From Shimia marina (GTDB lineage Bacteria > Pseudomonadota > Alphaproteobacteria > Rhodobacterales > Rhodobacteraceae): 64,000 bases of DNA. The notes under the pieces were generated by a model. That model did no database searches. It was not told where the DNA came from and worked only from the letters and a program-made list of their open reading frames with translations. The stretch lies in the NCBI RefSeq assembly GCF_001458175.1, contig NZ_CYPW01000027.1, positions 518,997 to 582,996 of the forward strand, in the 5' to 3' direction. Both the position numbers and the translations under genes were made by a program. Shown in pieces: positions 26,303 to 35,056 of this stretch (the stretch's first letter is position 1; each line of letters starts with the position of its first letter).

Positions 26303-28744
26303 ATGTGGCGCGCCCTGACCCGACTTTTCGCGATGACGGCCATCTTACTGGCCGTTTCCTTCACTTCTGTCGGGGCGCAGTCCTCTGAGGACCCTGATTA
26401 TGGCGATTGGCGGCGCACGGCAGTGCGCGCCACGGAAGCCATCGACAACAATCGTGCCTCTGAGGCGGCGATGGATTCTTTGCGCAATCAGTTGATTGAC
26501 TGGCGCAATGCGTTTTCCGGAGACAGTTCGCGCACCCGGATCTCTGTCAGCACGTTGGAGGCCCAGCTGGATCGGCTGGGCCCGGTGCCGGAGGGCGGCG
26601 AAGCGGAGGATGTGGCCGAAGAACGTCGGCAACTGCAACTGCAACTGTCCGAGGCGCTGGCCCCTGTAAGGCGGGCGGAACTGGCGCAGACGGAGGCGGA
26701 GGAACTGATCCGCTCCATTGACTCGCTTTTGCGGGATCGGCAGGCGGAAAGGTTGCTGACGCCGGGGCCGTTCCCATTGTCGCCCGCGCTTTGGTGGCCG
26801 GCGCTGGATCAGGTGCTTGAGACCTTCAAGCTGGTTGCGCTGGAGTTTCAAACCGGTTGGGTACATGAAAAACAGCGCAACGAGCTGCGCGATACTTTGC
26901 CCATCATGCTGTTCTATCTGGCGATCAGTATCATGTTGCTGACGCGGGGCACCCGTTGGATCGACAATCTACTGACCTCTATGGTGTGGCGGCGTGAACG
27001 GCTTTCAGCCGTGCGTTGGGTGGTTGTTTTCGCGCTGTCCTATGGGCAGGTTGTGTTGCCGATGCTCGGCGTATTTGCCTTTTCAAAGGCGGTCTATGCC
27101 TCTGATCTACCAGGGTTTCGGGGGGATGTGATCCTCGCCATTCTGCCGATCATGACCTTTGAGCTGCTCACTGCGAGATGGCTGGGCGAACGGATTTTCT
27201 CGCGTCGCAGCCAACCCTTGCTTCAGGTGAACCTGTCAGAAGTCGAGAAGCGCAAAGGGCGTCGGGCAAGCGTCTCGCTGGGCGCGGTGCTGGCGCTGAG
27301 TACGCTGTTTGTTGAGCTTGTCCGCTATGAAAACTGGAGCGAAGGCACCGAAGCGGTGATCTTCTTCGTTCTGAGTGTCGCTGCGGCCTATTTCCTGCGC
27401 CGCCTTGGCCAATTGGTGATCCGCCACGCCAAAACCATGCGTGTGGAGCCGGATGGGCCTTTGTCCGCCATTGGACAGCTTATTTCCATGCTGGGCCGCT
27501 ACACGATGATCGTAACGGTGGTTGTGGCGGTGCTTGCTGTGCTTGGGTTGACGCGCGGGGCGAGCTATCTGGTCTTATCCAGTACGCGCACGGTGTTCCT
27601 TGTGGCCTTTCTTCTGGTGCTTCAGCGGCTCATTCAGAAGATTTTCTCCGCCCTCAATCGCCGTGATGATGATGAAGGCACGCTCGGAGCGGTGTTGGCT
27701 GGGCTTATGCTCTTTGTCATGTCGCTTCCGATTTTTGCCCTGTGTTGGGGCGCGCAGATCAGCAGCTTGAAGCTTGCCTGGCAGAAACTGCTTGAGGGGC
27801 TGAAAATCGGCGATCTTGTGTTGTCGCCTCAGACCATTTTCCTGCTGATTGCTGTGTATGCAGTGGGGCATGGGGTGACGCGGCTGTCGCAGAGCTTTCT
27901 GCGCGATAACATTCTGCCAAAAACCAAATTGGATCCCGGCGGGCAGACAGCGGTTGTGTCAGGTGCCGGCTATGTGGGGATTTTCCTGGCTGCGCTTGTG
28001 GCGCTGACGGTGGCGGGCATCAACATGAGCAACATTGCGCTGTTTGCAGGCGCGCTGTCGGTTGGGATTGGTTTTGGTCTGCAGAACATTGTCTCCAACT
28101 TCGTCAGCGGCATCATTCTCTTGATTGAGCGGCCCGTGAGTGAGGGCGATTGGATCGAAGTGGGTGGTCAGATGGGCTATGTGCGCGATATTTCGGTGCG
28201 CTCCACCCGGATTGAGACCTTCGATCGTACCGATGTTGTGGTGCCAAACTCCGACCTCGTGTCTGGCACGGTGACCAATTACACCCATGGAAATACGGTG
28301 GGCCGGGTGATTGTGCCCGTTGGGGTGGCCTATGGAACGGACACGCGTGTGGTCGAGCGGATTTTGATGGAAATTGCCAATGCCCATCCCATGGTTCTGG
28401 CCAATCCGGGGCCATCGGTGGTGTTTCAGGGCTTTGGCGCGGATGCGCTGGAGTTTGAAATTCGCGCGATCCTGCGGGATGTGAACTGGGTGCTGACCGC
28501 CAAGAGCGATCTGAACCATGAAATCGCACGCCGGTTTGTGGAAGAGGGCATTGAGATACCCTTTGCCCAGCGTGACATCTGGCTGCGCAACCCGGAGGTT
28601 TTGAAGGGAGGGGCCGCCCCAGAGCAAAACCAGCCTGTGGCAAAGGCCAGCACGGCGTCTGTGGTGCACACGCCACCGGATTTGGAAGATTTGGATGCCG
28701 CGGACGCGGATGGAGACGGTGCTGGAGAGGGGGACGGACGATGA
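26303..28744 (+). CDS. MscS-type mechanosensitive channel with DUF3772 N-terminal domain
   Basis: About 813 residues. A signal peptide (TRLFAMTAILLAVSFTSVGAQ) is followed by a periplasmic helical DUF3772-type domain (residues 25-160), about eleven membrane helices, the MscS pore/beta domain (SVGIGFGLQNIVSNFVSGI near residue 590, DWIEVGGQMGYVRDISVRSTRIETFD) and an acidic C-terminus. It releases solutes on hypo-osmotic shock in related proteins. The start is uncertain: the ATG at 26303 gives a clean signal peptide; an earlier one overlaps cysK. It overlaps alaX by four bases. Confidence 0.9.
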   Translation: MWRALTRLFAMTAILLAVSFTSVGAQSSEDPDYGDWRRTAVRATEAIDNNRASEAAMDSLRNQLIDWRNAFSGDSSRTRISVSTLEAQLDRLGPVPEGGEAEDVAEERRQLQLQLSEALAPVRRAELAQTEAEELIRSIDSLLRDRQAERLLTPGPFPLSPALWWPALDQVLETFKLVALEFQTGWVHEKQRNELRDTLPIMLFYLAISIMLLTRGTRWIDNLLTSMVWRRERLSAVRWVVVFALSYGQVVLPMLGVFAFSKAVYASDLPGFRGDVILAILPIMTFELLTARWLGERIFSRRSQPLLQVNLSEVEKRKGRRASVSLGAVLALSTLFVELVRYENWSEGTEAVIFFVLSVAAAYFLRRLGQLVIRHAKTMRVEPDGPLSAIGQLISMLGRYTMIVTVVVAVLAVLGLTRGASYLVLSSTRTVFLVAFLLVLQRLIQKIFSALNRRDDDEGTLGAVLAGLMLFVMSLPIFALCWGAQISSLKLAWQKLLEGLKIGDLVLSPQTIFLLIAVYAVGHGVTRLSQSFLRDNILPKTKLDPGGQTAVVSGAGYVGIFLAALVALTVAGINMSNIALFAGALSVGIGFGLQNIVSNFVSGIILLIERPVSEGDWIEVGGQMGYVRDISVRSTRIETFDRTDVVVPNSDLVSGTVTNYTHGNTVGRVIVPVGVAYGTDTRVVERILMEIANAHPMVLANPGPSVVFQGFGADALEFEIRAILRDVNWVLTAKSDLNHEIARRFVEEGIEIPFAQRDIWLRNPEVLKGGAAPEQNQPVAKASTASVVHTPPDLEDLDAADADGDGAGEGDGR

Positions 28745-29457
28745 CGGAACTGCTGTTTTTGAAAGATGCCTACATGAAAGAAGCCATTGCAACAGTGGTG
28801 GGGCACACGCCTGAGGGCGGTATTTTGCTGGACGCAACACTGTTTTATGCCACCAGTGGCGGACAGCCGGGCGACAGCGGACATCTGAGCTGGAACGGAC
28901 AGCAGCTTGAAATCGCGACAACTGTGAAAACCGCTGAAGGGGGCATCGCATTGGTTCCCTCAGAGCCAGCAGAGCTGCCAGCGGTGGGCACGGAGGTGAT
29001 GCAGGTTCTCAATTGGGCGCGCCGCCATCGGCACATGCGGGTGCATACGGCACTGCATCTGCTGTCTGTGGTGATCCCTCTGCCTGTCACGGGCGGCTCC
29101 ATTGGCACCGAAAAAGGCCGTTTGGATTTCGACATGCCCGAGGCGCCAGAGGACAAGGCAGCCCTGACAGAGGCGCTTAACGCGTTGATCGCAGAAGATC
29201 ATGCTGTGAGTGAGCAGTGGATTACCGATGCCGAGCTTGAAGCCAACCCTGGATTGGTGAAAACCATGTCCGTCGCGCCGCCAAAAGGTGCCGGGAAAGT
29301 GCGACTGGTGCGGATCGGCTCAGGGGACCATCAGGTGGATCTGCAACCCTGCGGTGGCACCCATGTGGCCAGCATTGGGGAAATTGGACCTGTGCGCATT
29401 GGGAAAATCGAAAAGAAAGGTCGCCAAAACCGGCGGGTTTATTTGCACCTCGAGTAG
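28741..29457 (+). CDS. alanyl-tRNA editing protein AlaX
   Basis: A 238-residue free-standing editing domain related to AlaRS that hydrolyses Ser- or Gly-mischarged tRNA-Ala. Zinc-binding motifs are HTALH near residue 101 and CGGTH near residue 204. The N-terminal part (ATVVGHTPEGGILLDATLFYATSGGQPGD) matches the AlaX-M form with the extra beta-barrel. It overlaps the MscS gene by four bases and is closed by a strong terminator. Confidence 0.92.
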   Translation: MTELLFLKDAYMKEAIATVVGHTPEGGILLDATLFYATSGGQPGDSGHLSWNGQQLEIATTVKTAEGGIALVPSEPAELPAVGTEVMQVLNWARRHRHMRVHTALHLLSVVIPLPVTGGSIGTEKGRLDFDMPEAPEDKAALTEALNALIAEDHAVSEQWITDAELEANPGLVKTMSVAPPKGAGKVRLVRIGSGDHQVDLQPCGGTHVASIGEIGPVRIGKIEKKGRQNRRVYLHLE

Positions 29458-29507
29458 GCTGTGAACTCTAATTAGATGCGCCAGACATAAGACCAGACAC
29501 AAAAAAA

Positions 29508-29543
29508 GGCGGGGTGCCATGACCAAATGACCCCGCCTTTTTT
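29508..29543. terminator. bidirectional Rho-independent terminator
   Basis: GGCGGGGT (29508-29515) pairs with ACCCCGCC (29530-29537). A run of six T follows on the plus strand and a run of seven A precedes, so it can end both alaX (plus) and the convergent PAS gene (minus). Confidence 0.92.
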
Positions 29544-29561
29544 CGGTTGTCCCAGGTTCTC

Positions 29562-30263
29562 CTAGGCGTCGGTTGCCACCACACGCAGGTGTGGGTGCTT
29601 TGTCGGAATGAGGCGTGGCATGTCATCAGCTGCCGCAGCTGTCTTGCGCAGCGGTGCCTTCAAGCTTGGCGCTGGCAAAGTGATTTTGTTGTGTTGCACC
29701 GCATCGCTGCTGATGAGGCGTTTGGCACTGCCGGGAACGTCAATGCGACGCAGGAAGCTGCCTTCCAGATCAAAACGCTGCGGCGTACGACCACGGTCCC
29801 CTTCACAGGTGATGGCCCCCAGAATGCGGTTGACTTCGCCATTGTCGCTGCGCAGAGGCAGAAGCATCATTTCTGCCTGCAGACCGCTGCGCCCAAAGGG
29901 GCGAGAGGTGGAGAGTTCCAGGCGGCCAATGGCCGGAGCCGCAAAGACTTTTTCCAGAGCTTCGGAGAAATTCTCACGGGACTCGCCGTTGATCAGAGAG
30001 GACATAGGCATGCCGCGCATGTCCATGCCCATCACATCGGTCAGCGTGTTGCAGGAGACCCGAAGACGGGCCATGCCGGGTGCGATGCGCTCCAGAATGA
30101 AAGCGTGCTTGAGAACCTTTTGAATGCTGCGTGGATCCACTTCGCTACGGTATGGGATGGGATGCCCGTTACGCAGACCTTCCCAGTAGCTTTTGACATC
30201 TTGCATGACCGCGATGCTGTGCACCTTGGCTGCGCTGGATTTACCGTCTCCAAAAATTCTCAC
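29562..30263 (-). CDS. PAS_5-type PAS domain protein
   Basis: A 233-residue protein with an atypical PAS domain of the PAS_5 (DUF1457) family covering roughly residues 15-160: YWEGLRNGHPIPYRSEVDP, ILERIAPGMARLRVSC, MGMDMRGMPMSSLI. It is followed by a basic, Pro/Ala-rich tail. The family is alphaproteobacterial; Caulobacter MopJ belongs to it and affects CtrA-pathway signalling. No output domain is present, so it probably works by protein contact. Divergent from yicC with a 264-base AT-rich gap. Confidence 0.82.
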   Translation of the reverse strand: MRIFGDGKSSAAKVHSIAVMQDVKSYWEGLRNGHPIPYRSEVDPRSIQKVLKHAFILERIAPGMARLRVSCNTLTDVMGMDMRGMPMSSLINGESRENFSEALEKVFAAPAIGRLELSTSRPFGRSGLQAEMMLLPLRSDNGEVNRILGAITCEGDRGRTPQRFDLEGSFLRRIDVPGSAKRLISSDAVQHNKITLPAPSLKAPLRKTAAAADDMPRLIPTKHPHLRVVATDA

Positions 30264-30527
30264 AACTTTTCCCCCCGGAAAAATATCTCTTGGTGCGCTG
30301 TTTTGCGCGGTGACCTTCGACCGGTGTGTGTCAGTCAGGCGCCTTATGTGCTGGCCCGCTGGCGTGTCGGTTCAGAAAGTCGTTTACAACTCGTAAAACA
30401 GTTATGTCATATTTTAGAGGATTTGCGATAAAAAATGATTTGAATGGTTAACCGCTTGATCCGTTAACATTGCTCTTCGCGCCAGAATAGATTTAGCTGC
30501 GCAGACATAAAATGGCAGGAGGTGCCT

Positions 30528-31418
30528 TTGCTGGAGTCAATGACTGGATACGCCACGCTGAAGGGAGACGCCCTTGGGCACAGCTGGACATGGGACATGC
30601 GCAGTGTGAACGCCAAGGGGCTGGATTTGCGGCTGCGGGTGCCGGATTGGATTGAAGGGCTGGAGCCTGCGGTGCGTGCGGCGCTGTCCAAAGCGCTTGT
30701 GCGGGGCAGTGTGAACCTGTCGCTGCGTGTTCAAAAGGACGAAGAGCAGGGCGCGCTGGCGCTCAACAAGGTGCAACTTGCCGCCGTTCTCAATGCGCTG
30801 AAGGCCGCAGAGGACGCCGCCGCAGAGGCGGAGGTGGCACTGGCGCCCACACGCGGCAGTGACCTTCTGGCGTTGCGCGGCGTGTTGGAAACGGCGGTGG
30901 AAGACACCGACAGCAAGGCGTTGATGGCGCAGATCACGGTGCAACTGCCCGCCTTGCTTCAGAGCTTTAAGGATATGCGACAGGCTGAGGGGCAGGCGCT
31001 GGAGACTGTGCTTTTGGATCAATTGGCGCAGATTGAGGCTTTGACGGCGCAGGCGGCGGAAGTTGCAGAGGCGCGCCGGGCCGAAAGTGCAGCTGCGCTG
31101 CGCAGCAATATGGAACGGGTGCTGGAAAATGCCGACGCTGTTGATGAAGCGCGCCTGGCCCAAGAACTTGCCCTGCTGGCGGTCAAAGCGGACGTCATGG
31201 AAGAGATTGACCGTCTGAAGGCCCATGTCGCCGCCGCGCGCAGTTTGATTGCCAATGGCAGCCCCATCGGGCGCAAGCTTGATTTTCTGATGCAGGAATT
31301 CAACCGGGAGGCCAATACGCTCTGCTCCAAAGCGCAATCTGTGGATTTGACGCGGGTCGGCCTGGACCTTAAAGCCGTGATCGACCAGATGCGCGAACAA
31401 GTTCAAAACGTGGAATAA
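30528..31418 (+). CDS. YicC-family endoribonuclease
   Basis: A 296-residue protein of the YicC family, described as an RNase involved in RNA turnover under stress. N-terminal [10 protein letters not shown] and C-terminal [15 protein letters not shown], then [22 protein letters not shown] are family signatures. I choose the TTG at 30528: AGGAGG stands five bases upstream, and it places four residues before MTGYA, just as in E. coli YicC (MIRSMTAYA). A GTG two codons earlier and an ATG at 30540 are alternatives. gmk follows after four bases, the usual neighbour. Confidence 0.93.
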   Translation: MLESMTGYATLKGDALGHSWTWDMRSVNAKGLDLRLRVPDWIEGLEPAVRAALSKALVRGSVNLSLRVQKDEEQGALALNKVQLAAVLNALKAAEDAAAEAEVALAPTRGSDLLALRGVLETAVEDTDSKALMAQITVQLPALLQSFKDMRQAEGQALETVLLDQLAQIEALTAQAAEVAEARRAESAAALRSNMERVLENADAVDEARLAQELALLAVKADVMEEIDRLKAHVAAARSLIANGSPIGRKLDFLMQEFNREANTLCSKAQSVDLTRVGLDLKAVIDQMREQVQNVE

Positions 31419-31422
31419 GACA

Positions 31423-32064
31423 ATGACTGACAGACGCGGCCTTCTCATCATCCTGTCCAGCCCTTCGGGCGCAGGCAAATCCACTCTGGCAAAGCGGCTG
31501 ATGGCCTGGGATCCCGGGCTGGCGTTTTCGGTCTCCGCCACGACCCGCGATCCGCGCCCCGGCGAAGAGCATGGGCGGGAGTATTACTTCATGTCCGAAG
31601 AAGACTTCAAAGGGCAGGTGACCGAGGGCGAAATGCTGGAGCATGCCCACGTCTTTGGCAACTTTTACGGCTCGCCAGCGGGCCCTGTGCGCGAGACCAT
31701 TGAGAGCGGTCAGGACGTGTTGTTTGATGTGGACTGGCAGGGCGAAATTCAGATCCGCAATTCCGATCTGGGCAAACATGCGCTGTCGATCTTCATTCTG
31801 CCGCCCTCCATTGTGGAGCTGCGTCGCCGTCTGGAAACCCGCGCACAGGACAGTGCGGATGTGATTGCCAAACGTATGCTCAAGAGCTGGGATGAGATCA
31901 GCCACTGGGGCTATTATGATTATGTGCTGGTCAATGATGATCTGGACGAGACCGAGGCCAAGCTGAAAACCATTGTGGAAGCGGAGCGCATGCGCCGCAT
32001 TCAGCAGCCGATGTTGCAAAATCATGTGCGTGATCTGCAGGCGCAGTTTGAGGAGATGTCTTAA
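31423..32064 (+). CDS. gmk: guanylate kinase
   Basis: Phosphorylates GMP to GDP. 213 residues with the P-loop [10 protein letters not shown] at residues 12-21, the GMP-binding [16 protein letters not shown] and DVDWQG motifs, and IFILPPS. Essential nucleotide metabolism enzyme, cytoplasmic. The stop codon overlaps the start of the carbonic-anhydrase-like gene (TAATG). Confidence 0.98.
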   Translation: MTDRRGLLIILSSPSGAGKSTLAKRLMAWDPGLAFSVSATTRDPRPGEEHGREYYFMSEEDFKGQVTEGEMLEHAHVFGNFYGSPAGPVRETIESGQDVLFDVDWQGEIQIRNSDLGKHALSIFILPPSIVELRRRLETRAQDSADVIAKRMLKSWDEISHWGYYDYVLVNDDLDETEAKLKTIVEAERMRRIQQPMLQNHVRDLQAQFEEMS

Positions 32065-32591
32065 TGCCGCTCTATGCGTTAGAGGATATTGCACCACGAT
32101 GTGACGACAGCAGCTGGGTTGCGCCCGATGCCAATGTGATTGGCAATGTGGTGCTTGAGGCGGAGAGTTCTGTCTGGTTCGGCTGTACGCTGCGCGGTGA
32201 CAATGAAGAGATCCGCATTGGGGCAGGGTCTAACGTGCAGGAAAACTGTGTCATGCACACTGATCCGGGATTTGGGCTCACCATTGGGCAGAATTGCACC
32301 ATCGGCCATAAGGCGATGCTGCATGGCTGCACCATTGGCGACAACAGCCTGATCGGCATGGGGGCGACCGTGCTCAATGGTGCAAAGATTGGCAAGAACT
32401 GTCTGATTGGGGCAGGGGCTCTGATCACCGAGGGCAAAGAGATCCCGGATGGCAGTCTTGTGATGGGGGCGCCGGGTAAAATTGTGCGTCAGCTTGATGA
32501 CGCGGCGATCACGGGGCTGACGCAATCTGCAAAGCATTATCAGGCCAATGCCCGCCGTTTCCGCGCTGGACTGCGACAGATCGACGAATAA
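32064..32591 (+). CDS. gamma-carbonic-anhydrase family protein
   Basis: A 175-residue left-handed beta-helix protein with hexapeptide repeats ([50 protein letters not shown]). The metal-binding His residues appear in [14 protein letters not shown]. Members of this family (YrdA/CaiE-like) bind zinc or iron; carbonic anhydrase activity is often unproven. Overlaps gmk by one base. Confidence 0.93.
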   Translation: MPLYALEDIAPRCDDSSWVAPDANVIGNVVLEAESSVWFGCTLRGDNEEIRIGAGSNVQENCVMHTDPGFGLTIGQNCTIGHKAMLHGCTIGDNSLIGMGATVLNGAKIGKNCLIGAGALITEGKEIPDGSLVMGAPGKIVRQLDDAAITGLTQSAKHYQANARRFRAGLRQIDE

Positions 32592-32611
32592 TGTCGCGCG
32601 CGCCCAGTTGA

Positions 32612-32629
32612 GCGTCATAAAACCGTTAC
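32612..32629 (+). promoter_or_regulatory. probable Pho box before phoR
   Basis: GCGTCAT-AAAA-CCGTTAC, two seven-base repeats with an 11-base period as in Pho boxes (CTGTCAT consensus), 70 bases before phoR. Weaker than the site before pstS. Confidence 0.5.
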
Positions 32630-32698
32630 GTTTAAGCGGTTTGAGGCATGGATGGGTGCCGGTTTGACGGTGCGAAAAGGGCATTTGGAGAACATCAC

Positions 32699-33784
32699 AT
32701 GCAGCGCGATTTCTACAAAAACTATCTGGAAGGCATTCCGCTGCCTGCGATGCTGGTGGACAGCCGGGCGCGCATTGTGGCCGGTAATGCGCAGGCGGTC
32801 TCTCTCAATCCGCATGCCGACCAGGATCGCCCGCTGGTCTTGGTGTTTCGCCAGCCAAGCCTCAATGACGCTGTGGCTGCCTGCCTGCGCGACGGCAAGG
32901 CGCATCGGGCGATTTATATGCACAGCGATGGGCCGCAGGAGCACCGTTATGATGTGAACTGTGCCCCGGTGAGCCTGCCTGCACAGGCCAATGATCGCGG
33001 CCTGCGCCTCTCAGGCGGCGGAGTGAGCGTGACCGGGGTGCTGATCTGTTTTCAGGATGTCACAGAGGTGCAGCAGCTGGATCAGATGCGGCGTGATTTT
33101 GTGGCCAATGTCAGCCATGAGCTGCGTACCCCTTTGACCGCGATTCTGGGCTTTGTGGAAACCCTTCAGGGCCCTGCGCGGGGGGATCCAGCCGCCAGTG
33201 ACCGATTTCTGTCGATCATGGCCACGGAAGCCAGCCGCATGAACCGTCTGGTTGGCGACCTTTTGTCCTTGAGCCGAGTTGAGGAAGTCTCCCGTATGCG
33301 GCCTATGGATCCGGTGGATTTGGATCAGGTCATCCGCTCCGTTCTTCAGAACCTCTCAACCGTGGCATCAGAAGCGGGCTGTGCATTGGTTTACGAACGC
33401 GCGCGGGCAGAGGCGACAGTGCCGGGCGATGCGGACCAGCTTTTGCAGGTGATAACCAACCTCGTGGAGAATGCGGTCAAATATGGGGGCGCTGGCACAA
33501 CTGTGACCGTGACGCTTGAGGATACTGATGAAGGGGTAGGTGTGCGCAAGCGTGGCTACGCGCTGGCGGTGAGTGATGATGGGCCGGGCATCGACAATTC
33601 GCATATCGCACGACTGACCGAGCGATTCTATCGCATCGATTCCCACAGGTCGCGTGAAATGGGCGGAACCGGGCTTGGGCTGGCAATTGTGAAACATATT
33701 GTAAACCGTCACCGCGGCCGGATGCAGATCGACAGTGTTTTTGGAAAAGGGAGTGTTTTCAGAGTCTTGATACCCGCTGATTAA
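32699..33784 (+). CDS. phoR: phosphate-regulon sensor kinase PhoR
   Basis: A 361-residue histidine kinase. An N-terminal PAS domain (LEGIPLPAMLVDSRARIVAGN) leads to the dimerisation/phosphoacceptor helix VANVSHELRTPLTAILGF with His near residue 139, then the ATPase domain (NLVENAVKYGG, SDDGPGI, GGTGLGLAIVKHI). I see no membrane segment, unlike the textbook PhoR. GGAG lies nine bases before the ATG at 32699. It heads the phoR-pstSCAB-phoU-phoB cluster and should signal to PhoB through PhoU and the Pst transporter. Confidence 0.93.
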   Translation: MQRDFYKNYLEGIPLPAMLVDSRARIVAGNAQAVSLNPHADQDRPLVLVFRQPSLNDAVAACLRDGKAHRAIYMHSDGPQEHRYDVNCAPVSLPAQANDRGLRLSGGGVSVTGVLICFQDVTEVQQLDQMRRDFVANVSHELRTPLTAILGFVETLQGPARGDPAASDRFLSIMATEASRMNRLVGDLLSLSRVEEVSRMRPMDPVDLDQVIRSVLQNLSTVASEAGCALVYERARAEATVPGDADQLLQVITNLVENAVKYGGAGTTVTVTLEDTDEGVGVRKRGYALAVSDDGPGIDNSHIARLTERFYRIDSHRSREMGGTGLGLAIVKHIVNRHRGRMQIDSVFGKGSVFRVLIPAD

Positions 33785-33831
33785 CCTGTTGTTCAGACAT
33801 TTTTTGTCAGTCTGACACAGTTTTGGGGTGA

Positions 33832-33860
33832 CTGTCATATAGCTGTTACATACGTGTCAC
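33832..33860 (+). promoter_or_regulatory. Pho box array before pstS
   Basis: Three PhoB half-sites in 11-base steps: CTGTCAT (33832), CTGTTAC (33843), GTGTCAC (33854), each followed by a four-base spacer. This is a textbook PhoB binding array, 77 bases before the pstS start. Confidence 0.9.
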
Positions 33861-33936
33861 AAAAGCTTCGAACAGGCTGTTTAGACCCCGGCAGGAGACT
33901 GCCAACGAACAGTCTGGATCAAATGGAGTTACACTT

Positions 33937-34989
33937 ATGTCCGTCAAACTGTCTGCCTCTGCTCTGGCCATCGCGGCCGTTGCTGCCACATCCGCTGCCG
34001 CACGTGACCAGGTTCAGGTCGCCGGTTCTTCCACCGTTCTGCCTTATGCTTCCATCGTGGCCGAAGCTTTTGGCGAAAACTTTGACTTCCCAACCCCGGT
34101 TGTTGAATCTGGTGGATCCTCCGCAGGTTTGAAGCGCTTTTGTGAAGGTGTTGGCGAAAACACCATCGACGTGGCAAACGCGTCCCGCAAAATCAAAGAC
34201 AAAGAAATCAAAGCCTGTGCAGAAGCCGGTGTGACCGACATCATCGAAGTGCGCATTGGCTATGATGGCATCGTTTTTGCCTCTGACATCAACGGCAACG
34301 GCTTTGAATACACCCCATCCGACTGGTTCCTTGCGCTGTCCAACGAAATCCTCGTGGATGGTCAGATGGTGGCCAACCCGAATAAGACTTGGGCTGACGT
34401 GAATGCCAATTTCCCGGCGCAGGCGCTGCAGGCATTCATCCCCGGCACCAAACACGGCACACGTGAAGTGTTTGAAGACAAGGTGATCCTGGCAGGCTGT
34501 GAAGCGACAGGCGCCTTTGACGTGCTGCTGGCCTCGGCCGAAGGTGACACCGACAAAGCCAAGCACAAAGCCGCTGAGAAGGCGTGTATCTCACTGCGCA
34601 CAGATGGCGTGTCCGTGGACATCGATGGCGATTACACTGAGACCCTCGCACGTATCGAGAGCAACAAAGACGGCATCGGCGTGTTTGGTCTGGCGTTTTA
34701 TGAAAACAACACAGACAAGCTTCAGGTTGCGACCATGTCCGGCATCGTGCCGTCCACCGAAAGCATCGCAACCGGCGAGTATCCAGTGTCCCGCCCGCTG
34801 TACTTCTACGTGAAGAAAGCGCACATCGGCGTGATCCCTGGCCTGAAAGAATACGCTGAGTTCTTCGTCGCTGATGAAATTGCTGGCCCAGATGGCCCGC
34901 TGGCGGAATATGGTCTGGTTGCGGATCCTGAGCTGGCAGACACGCAGAACGCTGTTGCAGACGAAGCCGTGCTCGGCTCCAACATGTAA
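33937..34989 (+). CDS. pstS: phosphate ABC transporter substrate-binding protein PstS
   Basis: A 350-residue periplasmic phosphate-binding protein. Signal peptide (KLSASALAIAAVAATSAAA), then QVQVAGSSTVLPYASIVAEAF and ESGGSSAGLKRFCEGV, the phosphate-binding loops of the PstS type. It delivers phosphate to PstCAB and is the usual first and most abundant product of the Pho regulon. The Pho box array sits directly upstream. Confidence 0.95.
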   Translation: MSVKLSASALAIAAVAATSAAARDQVQVAGSSTVLPYASIVAEAFGENFDFPTPVVESGGSSAGLKRFCEGVGENTIDVANASRKIKDKEIKACAEAGVTDIIEVRIGYDGIVFASDINGNGFEYTPSDWFLALSNEILVDGQMVANPNKTWADVNANFPAQALQAFIPGTKHGTREVFEDKVILAGCEATGAFDVLLASAEGDTDKAKHKAAEKACISLRTDGVSVDIDGDYTETLARIESNKDGIGVFGLAFYENNTDKLQVATMSGIVPSTESIATGEYPVSRPLYFYVKKAHIGVIPGLKEYAEFFVADEIAGPDGPLAEYGLVADPELADTQNAVADEAVLGSNM

Positions 34990-35056
34990 ACCCTTCTGAT
35001 CGGGCGATGCGCAGATGTGTGCCGCCCGGTTTTCCACTAAACAAAGGCGCCCTGAG

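Noticed and set aside
30440-30470. CtrA-like motifs (ATGGTTAA, two GTTAAC sites) between the PAS gene and yicC
   Set aside because: The spacing does not match TTAA-N7-TTAA; short AT motifs of this kind occur by chance.
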